Shown: positions 11,437 to 22,319, numbered from the stretch's first letter. The stretch is DNA of 64,000 bases from Prostheceraeus crozeri (GCA_907163375.1 CAJQUW010007287.1:1-64000), one strand, 5' to 3'. The notes: a model not told the origin generated them from the letters alone. Numbers and translations: made by a program.

Positions 11437-11884
11437 GTGGAGGGACCACGGTTTGAATCTTACTTGGCTATAGGTATTTATCTAAAAGCTTTATTCTTTC
11501 GCCAAGATCATTGAGTTGCGGATTGGTGCTTCATCTTTCAACCTTGTGCAGTGAGCATACTGATAGAATCAACTGTTGAAAGCACCAGGTTCTGTGCAGC
11601 GTCTCTTACACATTTGGTTGTGCTTCGTCTTTTAACTATAATGACTTATTAGTGGTTGCTATAGCTTTCAAATTTTCTTGTTCAAAGAATAGGTGTGGTA
11701 CGTAAGAGTGTTGTTCTATATCTTCCTTTGTTAGATGACATCTTCGCACAACAAAATATATTAGTGAGTAGTGCTTGATTTTCAGTCTTGCTTATTCAAC
11801 TCAATGATCTTGGCGAAAGAATAAAGTTTTTAGAGCCAAGTAATACCTATAGCCAAGTAAGATTCAAACCGTGGTCCCTCCCAC
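11437..11884. repeat. Foldback element with about 85-bp inverted arms, copy A
   Basis: The left arm gtggagggaccacggtttga...ttcgccaagatcattgagttg is matched by its complement at about 11798-11884 with few differences, around a 280-bp loop. It resembles a MITE or snap-back element. The internal ORF at 11788-11991 just reads through the right arm. Confidence 0.85.
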
Positions 11885-12307
11885 TTAGAGATAAGTGTCT
11901 AAATACGCGAAAAAAAGAATTTCGAAAACTATTTCCTATCCTTCTTGTCAGAAAAAAATGTACCACTGAGAATTTCTTACTCGCCAAATAAATATATTGA
12001 GCATACTTACTGACCTAACGTTCAGCAAAAAAGATTGAGAAATGAAGGAACACTCAGTGATCAGTGATATCTTCCCACTGCAACACGTGTGCTTGGTAAC
12101 CGTGCGAAAGACAAGTACAATTTCTCGAAGCTTAATGGAAAGAAATCGTTGTAAATATTTTTTTATCTATGCAAACCACGTGCTTTAGCTGACATATGAC
12201 CAATTTTGAATACAAAGATAGAAATGACCTCAAACGGTATTCAAACAATTTTTTTTTTCTCATAAAAATGATCAATTTTCTTACTGCATAAATAGTAGGA
12301 AGCGCAG
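11885..12307. other. Non-coding upstream of the hAT exon
   Basis: No reading frame with family signal. It probably includes a hAT intron, because the next coding block begins at an AG (gaagcgcag) at 12307. Confidence 0.4.
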
Positions 12308-13900
12308 CTGTTTCATGTATTCGGTGGAGTTCCTTGGAGTATCGGCAACAAAGGGGGTGTCGTAACACAACTGAGGACGGAAATGCCCCATATGATCGAA
12401 TTGGAGGGTTGCTCACTCCATCTTGTTCACAATGCCGCGAAGGTTGCTGTTGGAACTTTTGACGATCTAGAGCAATTCGTGTGCGATGTGCATTCTTATT
12501 TCAGAAAACGTCCGAGTCTTTTCAATTTGTTCAAAGATTTTCAAAATTCCGAAGATGTTGAGAATCATCAATTTATACGCTTCGTGGAGACGAGGTGGTC
12601 ACAAATGAAACCAGTGGTTGACCGAATCATCGAGCAATATCCGGCTCTTACAAAATTCTTTGAAGAAGAATTCAAGTCATCTGATCAACGTATTATGGAA
12701 AACTTGGAATCGAAACTCACAATTGCCAAACTTTGCTTTGTGTCCTATAGTTTGACAACAATGGAAAAATTTGAGAAGCTCTTTCAGAAGGAAGGACGAC
12801 AAATTCACATCCTTCATGATGCAATGTGCGATCTGTTGAAGATTCATCTTCGAAAGTTTGTGAAATCGCGACATATTGACGAAGATGCCCCCTGGAAAAC
12901 AGACATCGGACCGAGTCAGCAATTGAAAAATTCGAAACTTCTGATCGGCGAAGCGACGAAGAAATGTGTATCCGAATTGTCTGTGACTGAAAAGGATCTT
13001 TTCTACAGTTTGGTACGCCAATTTTATGAAGTGCTGACCAGAAAACTGACGCAAACCTTGCCGTTCGAAAATCCGAATCTCAGGCGCTTGGGATTTCTCC
13101 AGTCATCAAGAAGGAAAAGTTCCTCGCTAGAAAATGATGCTGTTGGTGTAGCGAGAAGACTGAACACCGTTCTCAAGGTGCAAGAAATTGATCAACTCAG
13201 AGATGAAGTGCGAAAGTATGCCTCTCTGCAAATGCCTGATCAGCCAGGAGACGCGGACATAGTGCAGTACTGGAAAGAAATCTGCGAAGCTCATGAAGTG
13301 CCAGTGTTGAAGCGCATCGTTCGCGCATGTCTCTGCTTGCCGCATGGCAACGCGGATATCGAAAGAAGCTTCAGCCAAATAAATCTAGTCATGACTAAGA
13401 ACCGGAGCTCCATCACCAGTGGGAACCTCAACAAACTCCTGTTCACTAGAAGCCATATAGTTGCGAGAAATCTGGAACCCTGGGAAGTCGAGTTCAATGA
13501 AGATTTGATTAAGGCACTGCAAAAGGCTCATTCCCTCATGAAAAGCGAGAAACATAAAGAAAAGGAATGTGAAGAATCAAGAAAGAGACAGGCAGAAATA
13601 GACGACCTTCGAGCTGCACTGGAGGTAGAAAAGAAATTGCAAAAAATTCCGCGCCTTGAGGAAGAAGAAAAAGATCTGCTGAAAGAGAAAGAAGGGATCC
13701 AGGGGAAGAGGAAGGAGGCCGAAGAACTTCTGCGAAAAGCACAAGCTATTCTAACGGAACAGTCGAAAGCCACAAATGAGAATGAGAAGAAACTGGATGA
13801 CATCAAAAGAAAAAGGCAGCTGGCAAATGAAAAAGTCATTGATTCGGTGTTGAAATCGAAAAGATCAATGAAGGACCTTGGCAAAATTCCGAAAAAGTGA
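12308..13900 (+). CDS. hAT transposase, C-terminal two-thirds plus coiled-coil tail
   Basis: The frame opens 25 codons before ATG 12383 (VFGGVPWSIGNKGGVV), so the true exon probably starts after the AG at 12307. GNKGGVV...GCSLHLVHNAAK is the hAT catalytic-core segment in which a dinucleotide-loop-like motif precedes the conserved Cys/His block. RWSQMKPVVDRIIEQYPAL follows, then a long helical insertion. The hAT C-terminal dimerisation motif PHGNADIERSFSQINLVM lies at about residues 345-362 from ATG. After it comes an unusual tail of about 130 residues rich in E, K, R and Q, strongly predicted by eye to be coiled coil. The N-terminal zinc finger and the first catalytic Asp are not seen. An aataaa lies at 14219. 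No stop interrupts this copy, unlike the duplicate at 16271. Confidence 0.8.
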   Translation: MFHVFGGVPWSIGNKGGVVTQLRTEMPHMIELEGCSLHLVHNAAKVAVGTFDDLEQFVCDVHSYFRKRPSLFNLFKDFQNSEDVENHQFIRFVETRWSQMKPVVDRIIEQYPALTKFFEEEFKSSDQRIMENLESKLTIAKLCFVSYSLTTMEKFEKLFQKEGRQIHILHDAMCDLLKIHLRKFVKSRHIDEDAPWKTDIGPSQQLKNSKLLIGEATKKCVSELSVTEKDLFYSLVRQFYEVLTRKLTQTLPFENPNLRRLGFLQSSRRKSSSLENDAVGVARRLNTVLKVQEIDQLRDEVRKYASLQMPDQPGDADIVQYWKEICEAHEVPVLKRIVRACLCLPHGNADIERSFSQINLVMTKNRSSITSGNLNKLLFTRSHIVARNLEPWEVEFNEDLIKALQKAHSLMKSEKHKEKECEESRKRQAEIDDLRAALEVEKKLQKIPRLEEEEKDLLKEKEGIQGKRKEAEELLRKAQAILTEQSKATNENEKKLDDIKRKRQLANEKVIDSVLKSKRSMKDLGKIPKK

Positions 13901-14339
13901 TCGTACAATACGTATTCGTACATGTGGCAGGACCGCCTTTCAGTATCTTTCAGTTATCGTCTATTGAATTTAGGACATTGTTTTCAAAATTAATCAGCTA
14001 GAAGATTTTTATATTTACTGCTTTGTTTTTGTGATGAATGACTTTGACAAGTAATTTTCTCCTGCGTCTGAGCAAGCAGCTCTTATCACTTTTGTTCTTG
14101 TGTTGGATGATTTTTATTCTGATCCTGATGCATGCATATTTTTACCCAATATATTTTTTTAGAATTTCGAATTTCTACACATCTTTTCACTTCTAATTCA
14201 TGTACTGGATACTGGATCAATAAATTTGAAATTTCCCCCATGCTATGATTCCTTTATAAATCATAATATAGTGGTGCAAAGACGATCTTTTAGCGATGCA
14301 GCTTCCTGGATACAATGAATTTTCCGTTTACCATTCTCG

Positions 14340-14415
14340 AAATTGCAAATGAGCACCCCTGCGTTATTTTTGTTGACCTGCGTTATTATTTTGAAAACTC
14401 GCGCTGGCAGCCCTG
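14340..14415 (+). mobile_element. Candidate right terminus of the hAT element
   Basis: The strand complementary to 14399-14415 begins cagggctgccagcgcgag, typical of hAT termini (CAGGG...). Upstream, tgcgtta repeats occur twice. The matching left end was not found in either duplicate, so the element is incomplete or its left end has diverged. Confidence 0.4.
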
Positions 14416-14741
14416 GTCTACATCGTTTTCAAAAAAAATGCTGACAACTCTTTCGAAAACCGTGATGTCAATATAATCAGGCCTTAGGAAGAAAAATGTG
14501 ATGTTGTAAAAAAAGGTAAGCAAAGCAGATCATGCTCTGTCGTTCCCCTTTAATGATAGTGATGTTTCTGGGTAACTAATATAGTTCGTGTTTTCTTCGA
14601 AATGGGTCTCCGATCCGTTGTTTTGGCATTCTATCCTACCAAGTAATGGTAACTAACTTACATGTGACTGTAGTTGTCTATGTATTCGATGTGCAACTCT
14701 TTTGTTGCATGCTAAGTGATGCGTTTGTCTTTCATATTCAG

Positions 14742-15226
14742 GACCCGAGGCAACATTTGGAACTTCTATTGCACCAAGGGAAGAACATTCGATAGACGTA
14801 GACAGTTATTCCGATTTGGATGATACAATGGTATTCAGTGATGAATTGCGATTCAGTGATGTGGAATCAGACATGGATGGTGAATTTTTCATGGATGATG
14901 ACAACTCTGACTCCTTTCCCTCCTCCTCCTCCTCCTCTTTAAAGGATGTGCACACTCTCGAAGACGATCTTCTCTTCTTCTTCATCGGATCTAATATCAG
15001 TGCGTTTTGGATGAAATTTCTGCTGACTATGCTGAAAAAGCATTTGAATACAGTGCCAAGTTTTCATGCCCTTAACGGTTGTCCTACTTTACGGGTATAC
15101 AGCACCCGACGTCATCTTCAACGCAAGATATTTTCGCTTGTGATTCTATCAGCCAAATTTCCTTTCGTGACTTTTAATGAATATATGACCTCATTAGACC
15201 ATGAGAGCCTTGAGTTGCAATTCTAG
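14742..15226 (+). pseudogene. 5' exon of CACTA/Tnp2-like transposase, truncated copy A
   Basis: After atattcag, an acidic region (SDLDDTMVFSDELRFSDVES...) leads into NISAFWMKFLLTMLKKHLNT and FHAL. At 15075 the homology with copy B stops and unrelated sequence (NGCPTLRVYSTRRH...) runs to a stop at 15226. The remaining 500 codons of transposase are missing. This copy is useful as the unoccupied reference for the Tc1/mariner insertion in copy B, because it carries the uninterrupted ggatctaatatcag at 14986-14999. Confidence 0.7.
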
Positions 15227-15409
15227 ATATATAACTAAATAAAACTAGATAATGGTTTAAGAACGGATCGGGTGAGTCATACCCGAGTATCTTCCGTAGT
15301 TCGTTTTCATTTCAATCTTGTAATTGCGACCAACTCTATACAGTGATTGATGACCAATAATCTACAAAATAGTACATCATAAAAAGTTGAGTCAAAAAAA
15401 GTCGCATTC

Positions 15410-15852
15410 GTGGAGGGACCACGGTTTGAATCTTACTTGGCTATAGGTATTTATCTAAAAGCTTTATTCTTTCGCCAAGATCATTGAGTTGCGGATTGGT
15501 GCTTCATCTTTCAACCTTGTGCAGTGAGCATACTGATAGAATCAACTGTTGAAAGCACCAGGTTCTGTGCAGCGTCTCTTACACATTTGGTTGTGCTTCG
15601 TCTTTTAACTATAATGACTTATTAGTGGTTGCTATAGCTTTCAAATTATCTTGTTCAAAGAATAGGTGTGGTACGTAAGAGTGTTGTTCTATATCTTCCT
15701 TTGTTAGATGACATCTTCGCACAACAAAATATATTAGTGAGTAGTGCTTGATTTTCAGTCTTGCTTATTCAACTCAATGATCTTGGCGAAAGAATAAAGC
15801 TTTTAGAGAAATACCTATAGCCAAGTAAGATTCAAACCGTGGTCCCTCCCAC
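15410..15852. repeat. Foldback element, copy B
   Basis: Same inverted arms as 11437-11884. The right arm lacks about 9 bp (gagaaatacc instead of gagccaagtaatacc). Confidence 0.8.
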
Positions 15853-16270
15853 TTAGAGATAAATGTGTCTAAATACGCGAAAAAAAGAATTTCGAAAACT
15901 ATTTCCTATCCTTCTTGTCAGAAAAAAAATGTACCACTGAGAATTTCTTACTCGCCAAATAAATATATTGAACATACTTACTGACCTAACGTTCAGCAAA
16001 AAAGATTGAGAAATGAAGGAACACTCAGTGATATCTTCCCACTGCAACACGTGTGCTTGGTAACCGTGCGAAAGACAAGTACAATTTCTCGAAGCTTAAT
16101 GGAAAGAAATCGTTGTAAATATTTTTTTATCTATGCAAACCACGTGCTTTAGCTGACATATGACCAATTTTGAATACAAAGATAGAAATGACCTCAAACG
16201 GTATTCAAACAATTTTTTTTCCTCATAAAAATGATCAATTTTCTTACTGCATAAATAGTAGGAAGCGCAG

Positions 16271-16804
16271 CTGTTTCATGTATTCGGTGGAGTTCCTTGG
16301 AGTATCGGCAACAAAGGGGTGTCGTAACACAACTGAGGACGGAAATGCCCCATATGATCGAATTGGAGGGTTGCTCACTCCATCTTGTTCACAATGCCGC
16401 GAAGGTTGCTGTTGGAAGTTTTGACGATCTAGAGCAATTCGTGTGCGATGTGCATTCTTATTTCAGAAAACGTCCGAGTCTTTTTCAATTTGTTCAAAGA
16501 TTTTCAAAATTCCGAAGATGTTGAGAATCATCAATTTATACGCTTCGTGGAGACGAGGTGGTTACAAATGAAACTAGTGGTTGACCGAATCATCGAGCAA
16601 TATCCGGCTCTTACAAAATTCTTTGAAGAAGAATTCAAGTCATCTGATCAACGTACTATGGAGAACTTGGAATCGAAACTCACAATTGCCAAACTTTGCT
16701 TTGTGTCCTATAGTTTGACAACAATGGAAAAATTTGAGAAGCTCTTTCAGAAGGAAGGACCACAAATTCACATCCTTCATGATGCAATGTGCGATCTGTT
16801 GAAG
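16271..16804 (+). pseudogene. hAT transposase remnant, copy B
   Basis: Homologous to 12308-12841. The run of g after aacaaa has one base fewer than copy A (near 16315) and the run of t near 16484 is longer, so the frame breaks twice. At 16804 the sequence jumps from the equivalent of 12841 to that of 14080, sharing only AG at the breakpoints. The dimerisation domain and coiled-coil tail are gone. Downstream bases to 16921 look open but encode only the translated 3' region. Confidence 0.85.
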
Positions 16805-17465
16805 CTCTTATCACTTTTGTTCTTGTTTTGGATGATTTTTATTCTGATCATGATGCATGCATATTTTTACCCAATATATTTTTTTAGAATTTCGAATTTC
16901 TACACATCTTTTCACTTCTAATTCATGTACTGGATACTGGAACAATAAATTTGAAACTTCCCCCATGCTATTATTCCTTTATAAATCATAATATAGTGGT
17001 GCAAAGACGATCTTTTAGCGATGCAGCTTCCTGGATACAATGAATTTTCCGTTTACCATTCTCGAAATTGCAAATGAGCACCCCTGCGTTATTTTTGTTG
17101 ACCTGCGTTATTATTTTGAAAACTCGCGCTGGCAGCCCTGGTCTACATCGTTTTCAAAAAAAATGCTGACAACTCTTTCGAAAACCGTGATGTCAATATA
17201 ATCAGGCCTTAGGAAGAAAAATGTGATGTTGTAAAAAAGGTAAGCAAAGCAGATCATGCTCTGTCGTTCCCCTTTAATGATAGTGATGTTTCTGGGTAAC
17301 TAATATAGTTCGTGTTTTCTTCGAAATGGGTCTCCGATCCGTTGTTTTGGCATTCTATACTACCAAGTAATGGTAACTAACTTACATGTGACTGTAGTTG
17401 TCTATGTATTCGATGTGCAACTCTTTTGTTGCATGCTAAGTGATGCGTTTGTCTTTCATATTCAG

Positions 17466-17711
17466 GACCCGAGGCAACATTTGGAACTTCTATTGCACCA
17501 AGGGAAGAACATTCGATAGACGTAGACAGTTATTCCGATTTGGATGATACAATGGTATTCAGTGATGAATTGCGATTCAGTGATGTGGAATCAGACATGG
17601 ATGGTGAATTTTTCATGAATGATGACAACTCTGACTCCTTTCCCTCCTCCTCCACATTAAAGGATGTGCACACTCTCGAAGACGATCTTCTCTTCTTCTT
17701 CATCGGATCTA
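17466..17711 (+). pseudogene. 5' part of CACTA/Tnp2-like transposase, copy B, cut by Tc1/mariner
   Basis: Acidic N-terminal segment equivalent to 14742-14987, with a shorter serine run (the tcc repeat is three triplets shorter). The frame ends in LLFFFIGS and then hits the Tc1/mariner element, which begins at 17712. After the insertion the same frame resumes at 19133 (NISAFW). A single transposon insertion therefore accounts for the interruption. Confidence 0.75.
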
Positions 17712-19130
17712 CAGTACTGTGGAATAGTTTGGAATAATTGATAGATAGCATGGTTGCTTTGAATACAGCCATTCTTTCGATTGAAATCTGCCTCAAATCT
17801 AAGCAGCAATCGAATGCATTATTGCTATCATCCTATTGGTCTCATAGTGATACCCAACAAATGATGTGGGCTATTGAGATATTGCTTCAACGCCAATCAA
17901 GCTGTATAATAGCCACACAGATGCTGATGATTCACATCGAAGCCATGGGTAAGGCGAAGCAGGTATCTAAGATTGACAAGATCCGGATAGTGAATTTTGT
18001 GAAAACTGGAATGTCGCAAAGTGAGGTTGCAGTCTTGTTTAAGATATCATAATCAGTCGTGTCTAAAACCATGAAACGTGTTCAACAGAATGTGTCATTG
18101 TCTCGCAAGAAGCGCTCTGGACGTCAGCGAGTGACTTCAGAGAGGACCGATCGACGAGTTGTTCATTCAGTCAAGACTGTGTCAAACATAACGTCTGCTG
18201 AAATCAAGAAATCGTTTCCTGGTATTTTGGATAACGTGGATTCAAGCACCATACGTACACGTCTGACTCGACACTATGGGTTACGTGCACGCAAACCCTT
18301 ACGGAAGCCGCTGATAACACCATCGATGCGTCAGAAAATGTTGAACTTCTGCCGAAAATACATGCACTGGACCTCACAGCAGTGGGCTAAGGTCATGTTC
18401 TCGGACGAAAGCATGTTTCGACAGTTTTCTAACCCAACAAAGTTCGTTCGTCGGCCATCTGACTCATACCCTTGTGATCCCAAGTACACGGTTCCATCAG
18501 TGAAGCATTCGCCAGGTGTAATGATCTGAGGAGCCTTCTCAGCAGCTGGTCGTGCAGGTCTCTATTTCATACCCAAAGGTTGTATGATGAACGCACAACG
18601 TTATCAACAAGTTCTGGATGAACATCTCATTAATTTCATGACGATTCAGGGTTGCACAGTGTTTCAGCAGGACTCGGCCCCGTGCCATACAGCAAAGACA
18701 ACAAATAAATGGTTTCCGGACAACCATGTACAGGTGTTGGATTGGCCGGGAAACAGTCCCGACTTAAATCCAATAGAGAATTTATGGATGCTACTCAAAA
18801 AGAAGGTCTCCACAAGAAATTCATCAAACTTGGAGTAACTTAAGTCAAACATTTGGCAAGTTTGGTGCACTGAAATAACTGAAGATCTGTATAGATCACT
18901 GATAGAATCAATGACACGGAGACTTTTAGAAGTGATAAAAAAACAACAAAGGATATCCCATTAAATACTGATGCGATACATGTAATTCCATGTAATACAT
19001 GCTGAACTATCACTATAGGATAACGAAATATGAAATATGATGTTACATGGCCGACGTTTATCTATAAAACTAAATATTATCTTCGAATTGATAAACTCTA
19101 ACAATTATTCTAAACTTTTCCATAGTACTG
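17712..19130 (+). mobile_element. Tc1/mariner-type transposon
   Basis: The 1419-bp element is flanked by TA (17710-17711 and 19131-19132). The ends cagtactgtggaatagtttg and, on the other strand at the right, cagtactatggaaaagtttag form 29-bp inverted repeats with three mismatches. Copy A of the surrounding duplication has the exact empty site with one TA, which proves both the boundaries and the target duplication. Confidence 0.97.
17945..18964 (+). pseudogene. Tc1-type DD34E transposase with three nonsense codons
   Basis: One continuous frame of 339 codons, the usual length for Tc1 transposases, starts at ATG 17945. The paired helix-turn-helix region (KIDKIRIVNFVKTGMSQSEV) is followed by a GRQR hook. 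The catalytic residues sit in VMFSDES (first Asp), FQQDSAPCHTA (second Asp) and NPIENLW (Glu). Exactly 34 residues lie between the second Asp and the Glu. The frame is interrupted only by stops at 18050-18052, 18526-18528 (where the family has Trp in GxWG) and 18836-18838. No frameshift is needed, so the copy was probably inactivated recently by point mutation. Confidence 0.95.
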
Positions 19131-19149
19131 TAATATCAGTGCGTTTTGG

Positions 19150-20724
19150 ATGAAATTTCTGCTGACTATGCTGAAAAAGCATTTGAATACAGTGCCAAGT
19201 TTTCATGCCCTTAAGAAAAAGCGCTACGGGAGGAAATGTACAACCGATGTTACAGTTGCTAATGGCAATATTTGTTTGTATTCAGTGCTGGATCTATTGA
19301 AGGAATTAACTCGGAAAAATATCCTTAAGGTGAACGACACAAATCATGTACATTTTAGCATGAAGATCAATATAGATAGCTTGCCTATCTACAAGAGTTC
19401 CTCAATATCATTAACTCCTATATTAGTGTCGTTCAAGAATGTGCTTTCCGGTATTCATCCCATCGGCTTCTTTCTCGGTCGTGGTAAACCTGATGTAAAC
19501 GAATTTTTACATTCTTTCGTGGACGACTTGGTGATGCTCGTGCAAGGGAAACTGGTGGATAACATCACCTATTGTCTAAATGAAATTGTCTTCCTTTGCG
19601 ATGCACCAGCTAGAGCATATCTGCAGGGTATAAATTTTCATGGACATCGGGAAGGTTGCGGATACTGCAGAGTGACCGGAAAGTACTTGGTGAAGCGGAT
19701 GACCTACAGTTGCAAAGCTGGTTTCCCAAGGACTGATGACGACTATAGACTAGGAAATGAAAATAGTGAAATAAGCACGTCCCCACTATTGAGAATACCT
19801 AATTTTGGTCTACGATCTTCATTTCCATCCGACTATCAACATCTAGTATGCCTTGGTGTATGTAAGAGACTATTTCAATTTTATTTATTGAAAGTGAAGA
19901 ATTTTAGTCTACCTTGCCGATTGTCAGCAACACAGGTGAACGAGGTATCTATGCACATCAATGAAATTAGGAAGTACATTCCATCGGAATTCCAGCGTCG
20001 AACACGATCATTGAACGAATTGAATAACTTCAAAGCGACCGAGTTCCGATCACTTTTACTTTATCTAGGTCCGTACATTTTGCGTAAGCGTTTGAAAAAG
20101 GAGTACTTGGAGCATTTTTTACGATTGCACTTCTGTATGTATGTGTTTTGTTCAAATCGTTATTCACACTTTTATGAAAACGCCTCATATGTTCTGCAGT
20201 CGTTCGTAAAATTGGCGAAAGAGTTGTTTTCCAGAAAATGTATGACCTATAACTTTCATGTGTTGCTTCATTTGCCTGAATATTGTCAGCTGTATGGTCC
20301 CTTGGACGCGTGGTCAACTTTTCTTTTTGAAAGCTTTTTATCAAGCATCAAGCGACGTATCAAACAGACACCATATGTCCTGCAACATGTTAGAAATGTC
20401 TTGAATGTAGTCAATATTCTAGAAGTGTCTTCTAAATCGAAGTTGCATTTCACGGCAAGTGCTCCGAATAATGTCTGTGTCTGTGACGCGCATATTGTCA
20501 TGATCACAGATATTCATGATGACGGACAGATCTCTGGCAAAGTCATGAGTTTTGTGAAGAACCTGTACGAAGTTCCTTATGAATCGTGTCAATTAGGTAT
20601 TGGATTCAACAAGTTGACTGACACCGTCATTCAGCGTGTAACTCCTGTAAATAAGTGCATATGTATACCACACAAATCAATTTTTGTTTTATGGCCGTAT
20701 GCTTCTAGCGAATTCGCTGCTTGA
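19150..20724 (+). CDS. CACTA/Tnp2-like (DUF4218-type) transposase, main ORF
   Basis: A 524-codon ORF continues the acidic exon at 17466-17711 after the Tc1 insertion. The frame is already open at 19133, so ATG 19150 is not the original start. Family landmarks in order: NIDSLPIYKSSSISLTPILV (the INIDGLPLxKSS motif), FLGRGKPDVNEFL, FLCDAPARAYLQGI (the CDxPARA motif), HREGCGYC (zinc-binding CxxC with the upstream HGH), YQHLVCLGVCKRL, RSLNELNNFKATEFRSLLLY and MTYNFHVLLHLPEYC with GPLDAWSTFLFE, typical of the DUF4218 portion. The protein would cut and rejoin element DNA in the nucleus. The ORF is undamaged but disconnected from its N-terminus, so full activity is unlikely. Terminal repeats of the element were not located. 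Confidence 0.85.
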   Translation: MKFLLTMLKKHLNTVPSFHALKKKRYGRKCTTDVTVANGNICLYSVLDLLKELTRKNILKVNDTNHVHFSMKINIDSLPIYKSSSISLTPILVSFKNVLSGIHPIGFFLGRGKPDVNEFLHSFVDDLVMLVQGKLVDNITYCLNEIVFLCDAPARAYLQGINFHGHREGCGYCRVTGKYLVKRMTYSCKAGFPRTDDDYRLGNENSEISTSPLLRIPNFGLRSSFPSDYQHLVCLGVCKRLFQFYLLKVKNFSLPCRLSATQVNEVSMHINEIRKYIPSEFQRRTRSLNELNNFKATEFRSLLLYLGPYILRKRLKKEYLEHFLRLHFCMYVFCSNRYSHFYENASYVLQSFVKLAKELFSRKCMTYNFHVLLHLPEYCQLYGPLDAWSTFLFESFLSSIKRRIKQTPYVLQHVRNVLNVVNILEVSSKSKLHFTASAPNNVCVCDAHIVMITDIHDDGQISGKVMSFVKNLYEVPYESCQLGIGFNKLTDTVIQRVTPVNKCICIPHKSIFVLWPYASSEFAA

Positions 20725-21756
20725 TTGTCCGCGGTATTTTTTGTCAAATACATGTTTTATTAAGTTTGATGAACCAAGGTACATTATGATGAACGTAGCG
20801 GTATGATTCCGTATGAAAAATGTTTGATATTTGAATAGTATGTGATTTTTATAGCTGCGTGTTACTGGTTTAAAACTTCCATTTCTGATGCGTATAGAAA
20901 ATGTTCATAATCATTTCTTTAGGCATTCACTAGGTCAAATATATCTATTGGTTGTGCCAGAAACAAGGCGCAGTCATACCGCTGCTTGTAATCGTCGCCA
21001 TCCATTTTGGTCTGTGTACAGTGTGACTAAACAACTATTGTATGATAAAAGTGTGATAGAGTATGATTGTATTTAACTGTTAAATTGTACAGATATTTGC
21101 TGAATAGAAAATATATTAGATTATAACCAAGAAATTCATTTTTCCTCAGAATCATGTATAATAGCAAGATGTTGATGGTCATTCATTTTCAAAAGTAAAG
21201 AGATGGTAAGTAGACATACATATTTTCTTATTTATGCCCATGAAATCTTTGGTTTTGAAATTGAATGACCTTCAATATTTTGATATAATTGAATCTGTGT
21301 AATGTTTCATTGCTTTCTATTTTCTCCTGAAGATGATGTTTCCCTCAGCTGTTCAAATACGCCGATGCAACAGAATTAACAACCACTTGACTGTTTTTCA
21401 ACAGCAAAATTATGCGATGTCGAGGTACAACTGCTTTTGTAGATGTGCTTTTGTCAGTGTATTAACAAGTGACCAGTATAACAGTTAACCATTGTCAAGA
21501 ATTTTATTCACTTGACTGAGCCTCTGTAGTGAAGATGTGAAGTCTTAGAGACAAAGAGCAATCCAATCATACTGTAATGTCTTGCTGGCATGTGAACAAT
21601 TTCATGTTACTGTAATGATTTCTTTCTATGAAATAATTAGGCAACTTCAACTATTTTGTCATACTGCTGGATGCTACTTATATGATCACAATCCGTTGAA
21701 TACTACCCATAATTTACATGGATTATGAAGATAGCTATTCTGTTATCACTAAGAAT
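20725..21756. other. 3' flank of the Tnp2-like gene, no gene recognised
   Basis: AT-rich. The ORF at 20888-21076 has no family signal. An ATAT at 21757-21760 borders the next element. Confidence 0.4.
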
Positions 21757-21768
21757 ATATCGTCGGTG

Positions 21769-22144
21769 AATCGGTAAAAGGCCCTATGTGTAAAATTTTC
21801 GAAAATGACTTTTTAACGTAGAAATGTTCTCAATTGTGTTTTACACAACGTCCTTGAACGATATGTTCAAATTCGAACAGGAAGTTTGTTTAAATTCAGA
21901 AATGCAAAAGGCCCTATGTGTCGACAGTCCCTTTTTGTAATCGGTAAAAGGCCCTATGTGTATGTTTGTTTCTAAAATACTTCATAACATAACATTCTAA
22001 CGTAGAAAGGTTCTTAATTGTATTTTACACAATGTCCTTGAACGATAAGTTCAATTTCGAACAGGAAGTTTGTTTTAATTCAGAAATGCAAAAGGCCCTA
22101 TGTGTCGACAGTCCCTTTTTGTAATCGGTAAAAGGCCCTATGTG
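21769..22144. repeat. Left subterminal tandem repeat of about 170-184 bp
   Basis: aatcggtaaaaggccctatg begins at 21769, 21939 and 22123. Each block continues through an acacaa(c/t)gtccttgaacg segment and a second aaaaggccctatgtg followed by tcgacagtccc. The repeat therefore multiplies the putative transposase-binding motif at the left end. Confidence 0.85.
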
Positions 22145-22319
22145 TATGTTTGTTTCTAAAATACTTCGTATGACGCACGGACTAACGAGTCTTGGCAACA
22201 TTGAAATGTCCCGACAACAGCACGCTGAAAATCCACTTTTTCACGCTCGATCAGACGACAATGCTGACTCATCACAAGTATCGATAAGGTCACCTTGATG
22301 AGAACGAAATCAGTTCAGC

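Larger units (their letters stand above)
11424..15075 (+). repeat. Segmental direct duplication, copy A
   Basis: From aaaagtcgcattcgtgg to gcccttaa, this segment matches 15397-19214 nearly base for base, apart from indels and one insertion. It contains a foldback repeat, a hAT transposase with its 3' end, and the 5' exon of a CACTA/Tnp2-like transposase. The start-to-start offset is 3973 bp. Both copies stop matching right after a TTAA. Confidence 0.9.
15397..19214 (+). repeat. Segmental direct duplication, copy B
   Basis: Homologue of 11424-15075. It differs by a deletion of about 1.24 kb in the hAT gene (junction near 16804), a 1419-bp Tc1/mariner insertion and scattered small changes. Beyond 19214 the transposase continues in this copy only, so this is likely the older arrangement of the CACTA/Tnp2-like gene. 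Confidence 0.9.

Noticed and set aside
12677-13054. Minus-strand ORFs inside the hAT gene
   Set aside because: Antisense shadows of a well-supported plus-strand transposase.
16448-16921. 157-codon ORF of copy B as an independent hAT gene
   Set aside because: It starts after a frameshift and its last third is translated 3' non-coding sequence behind a deletion.
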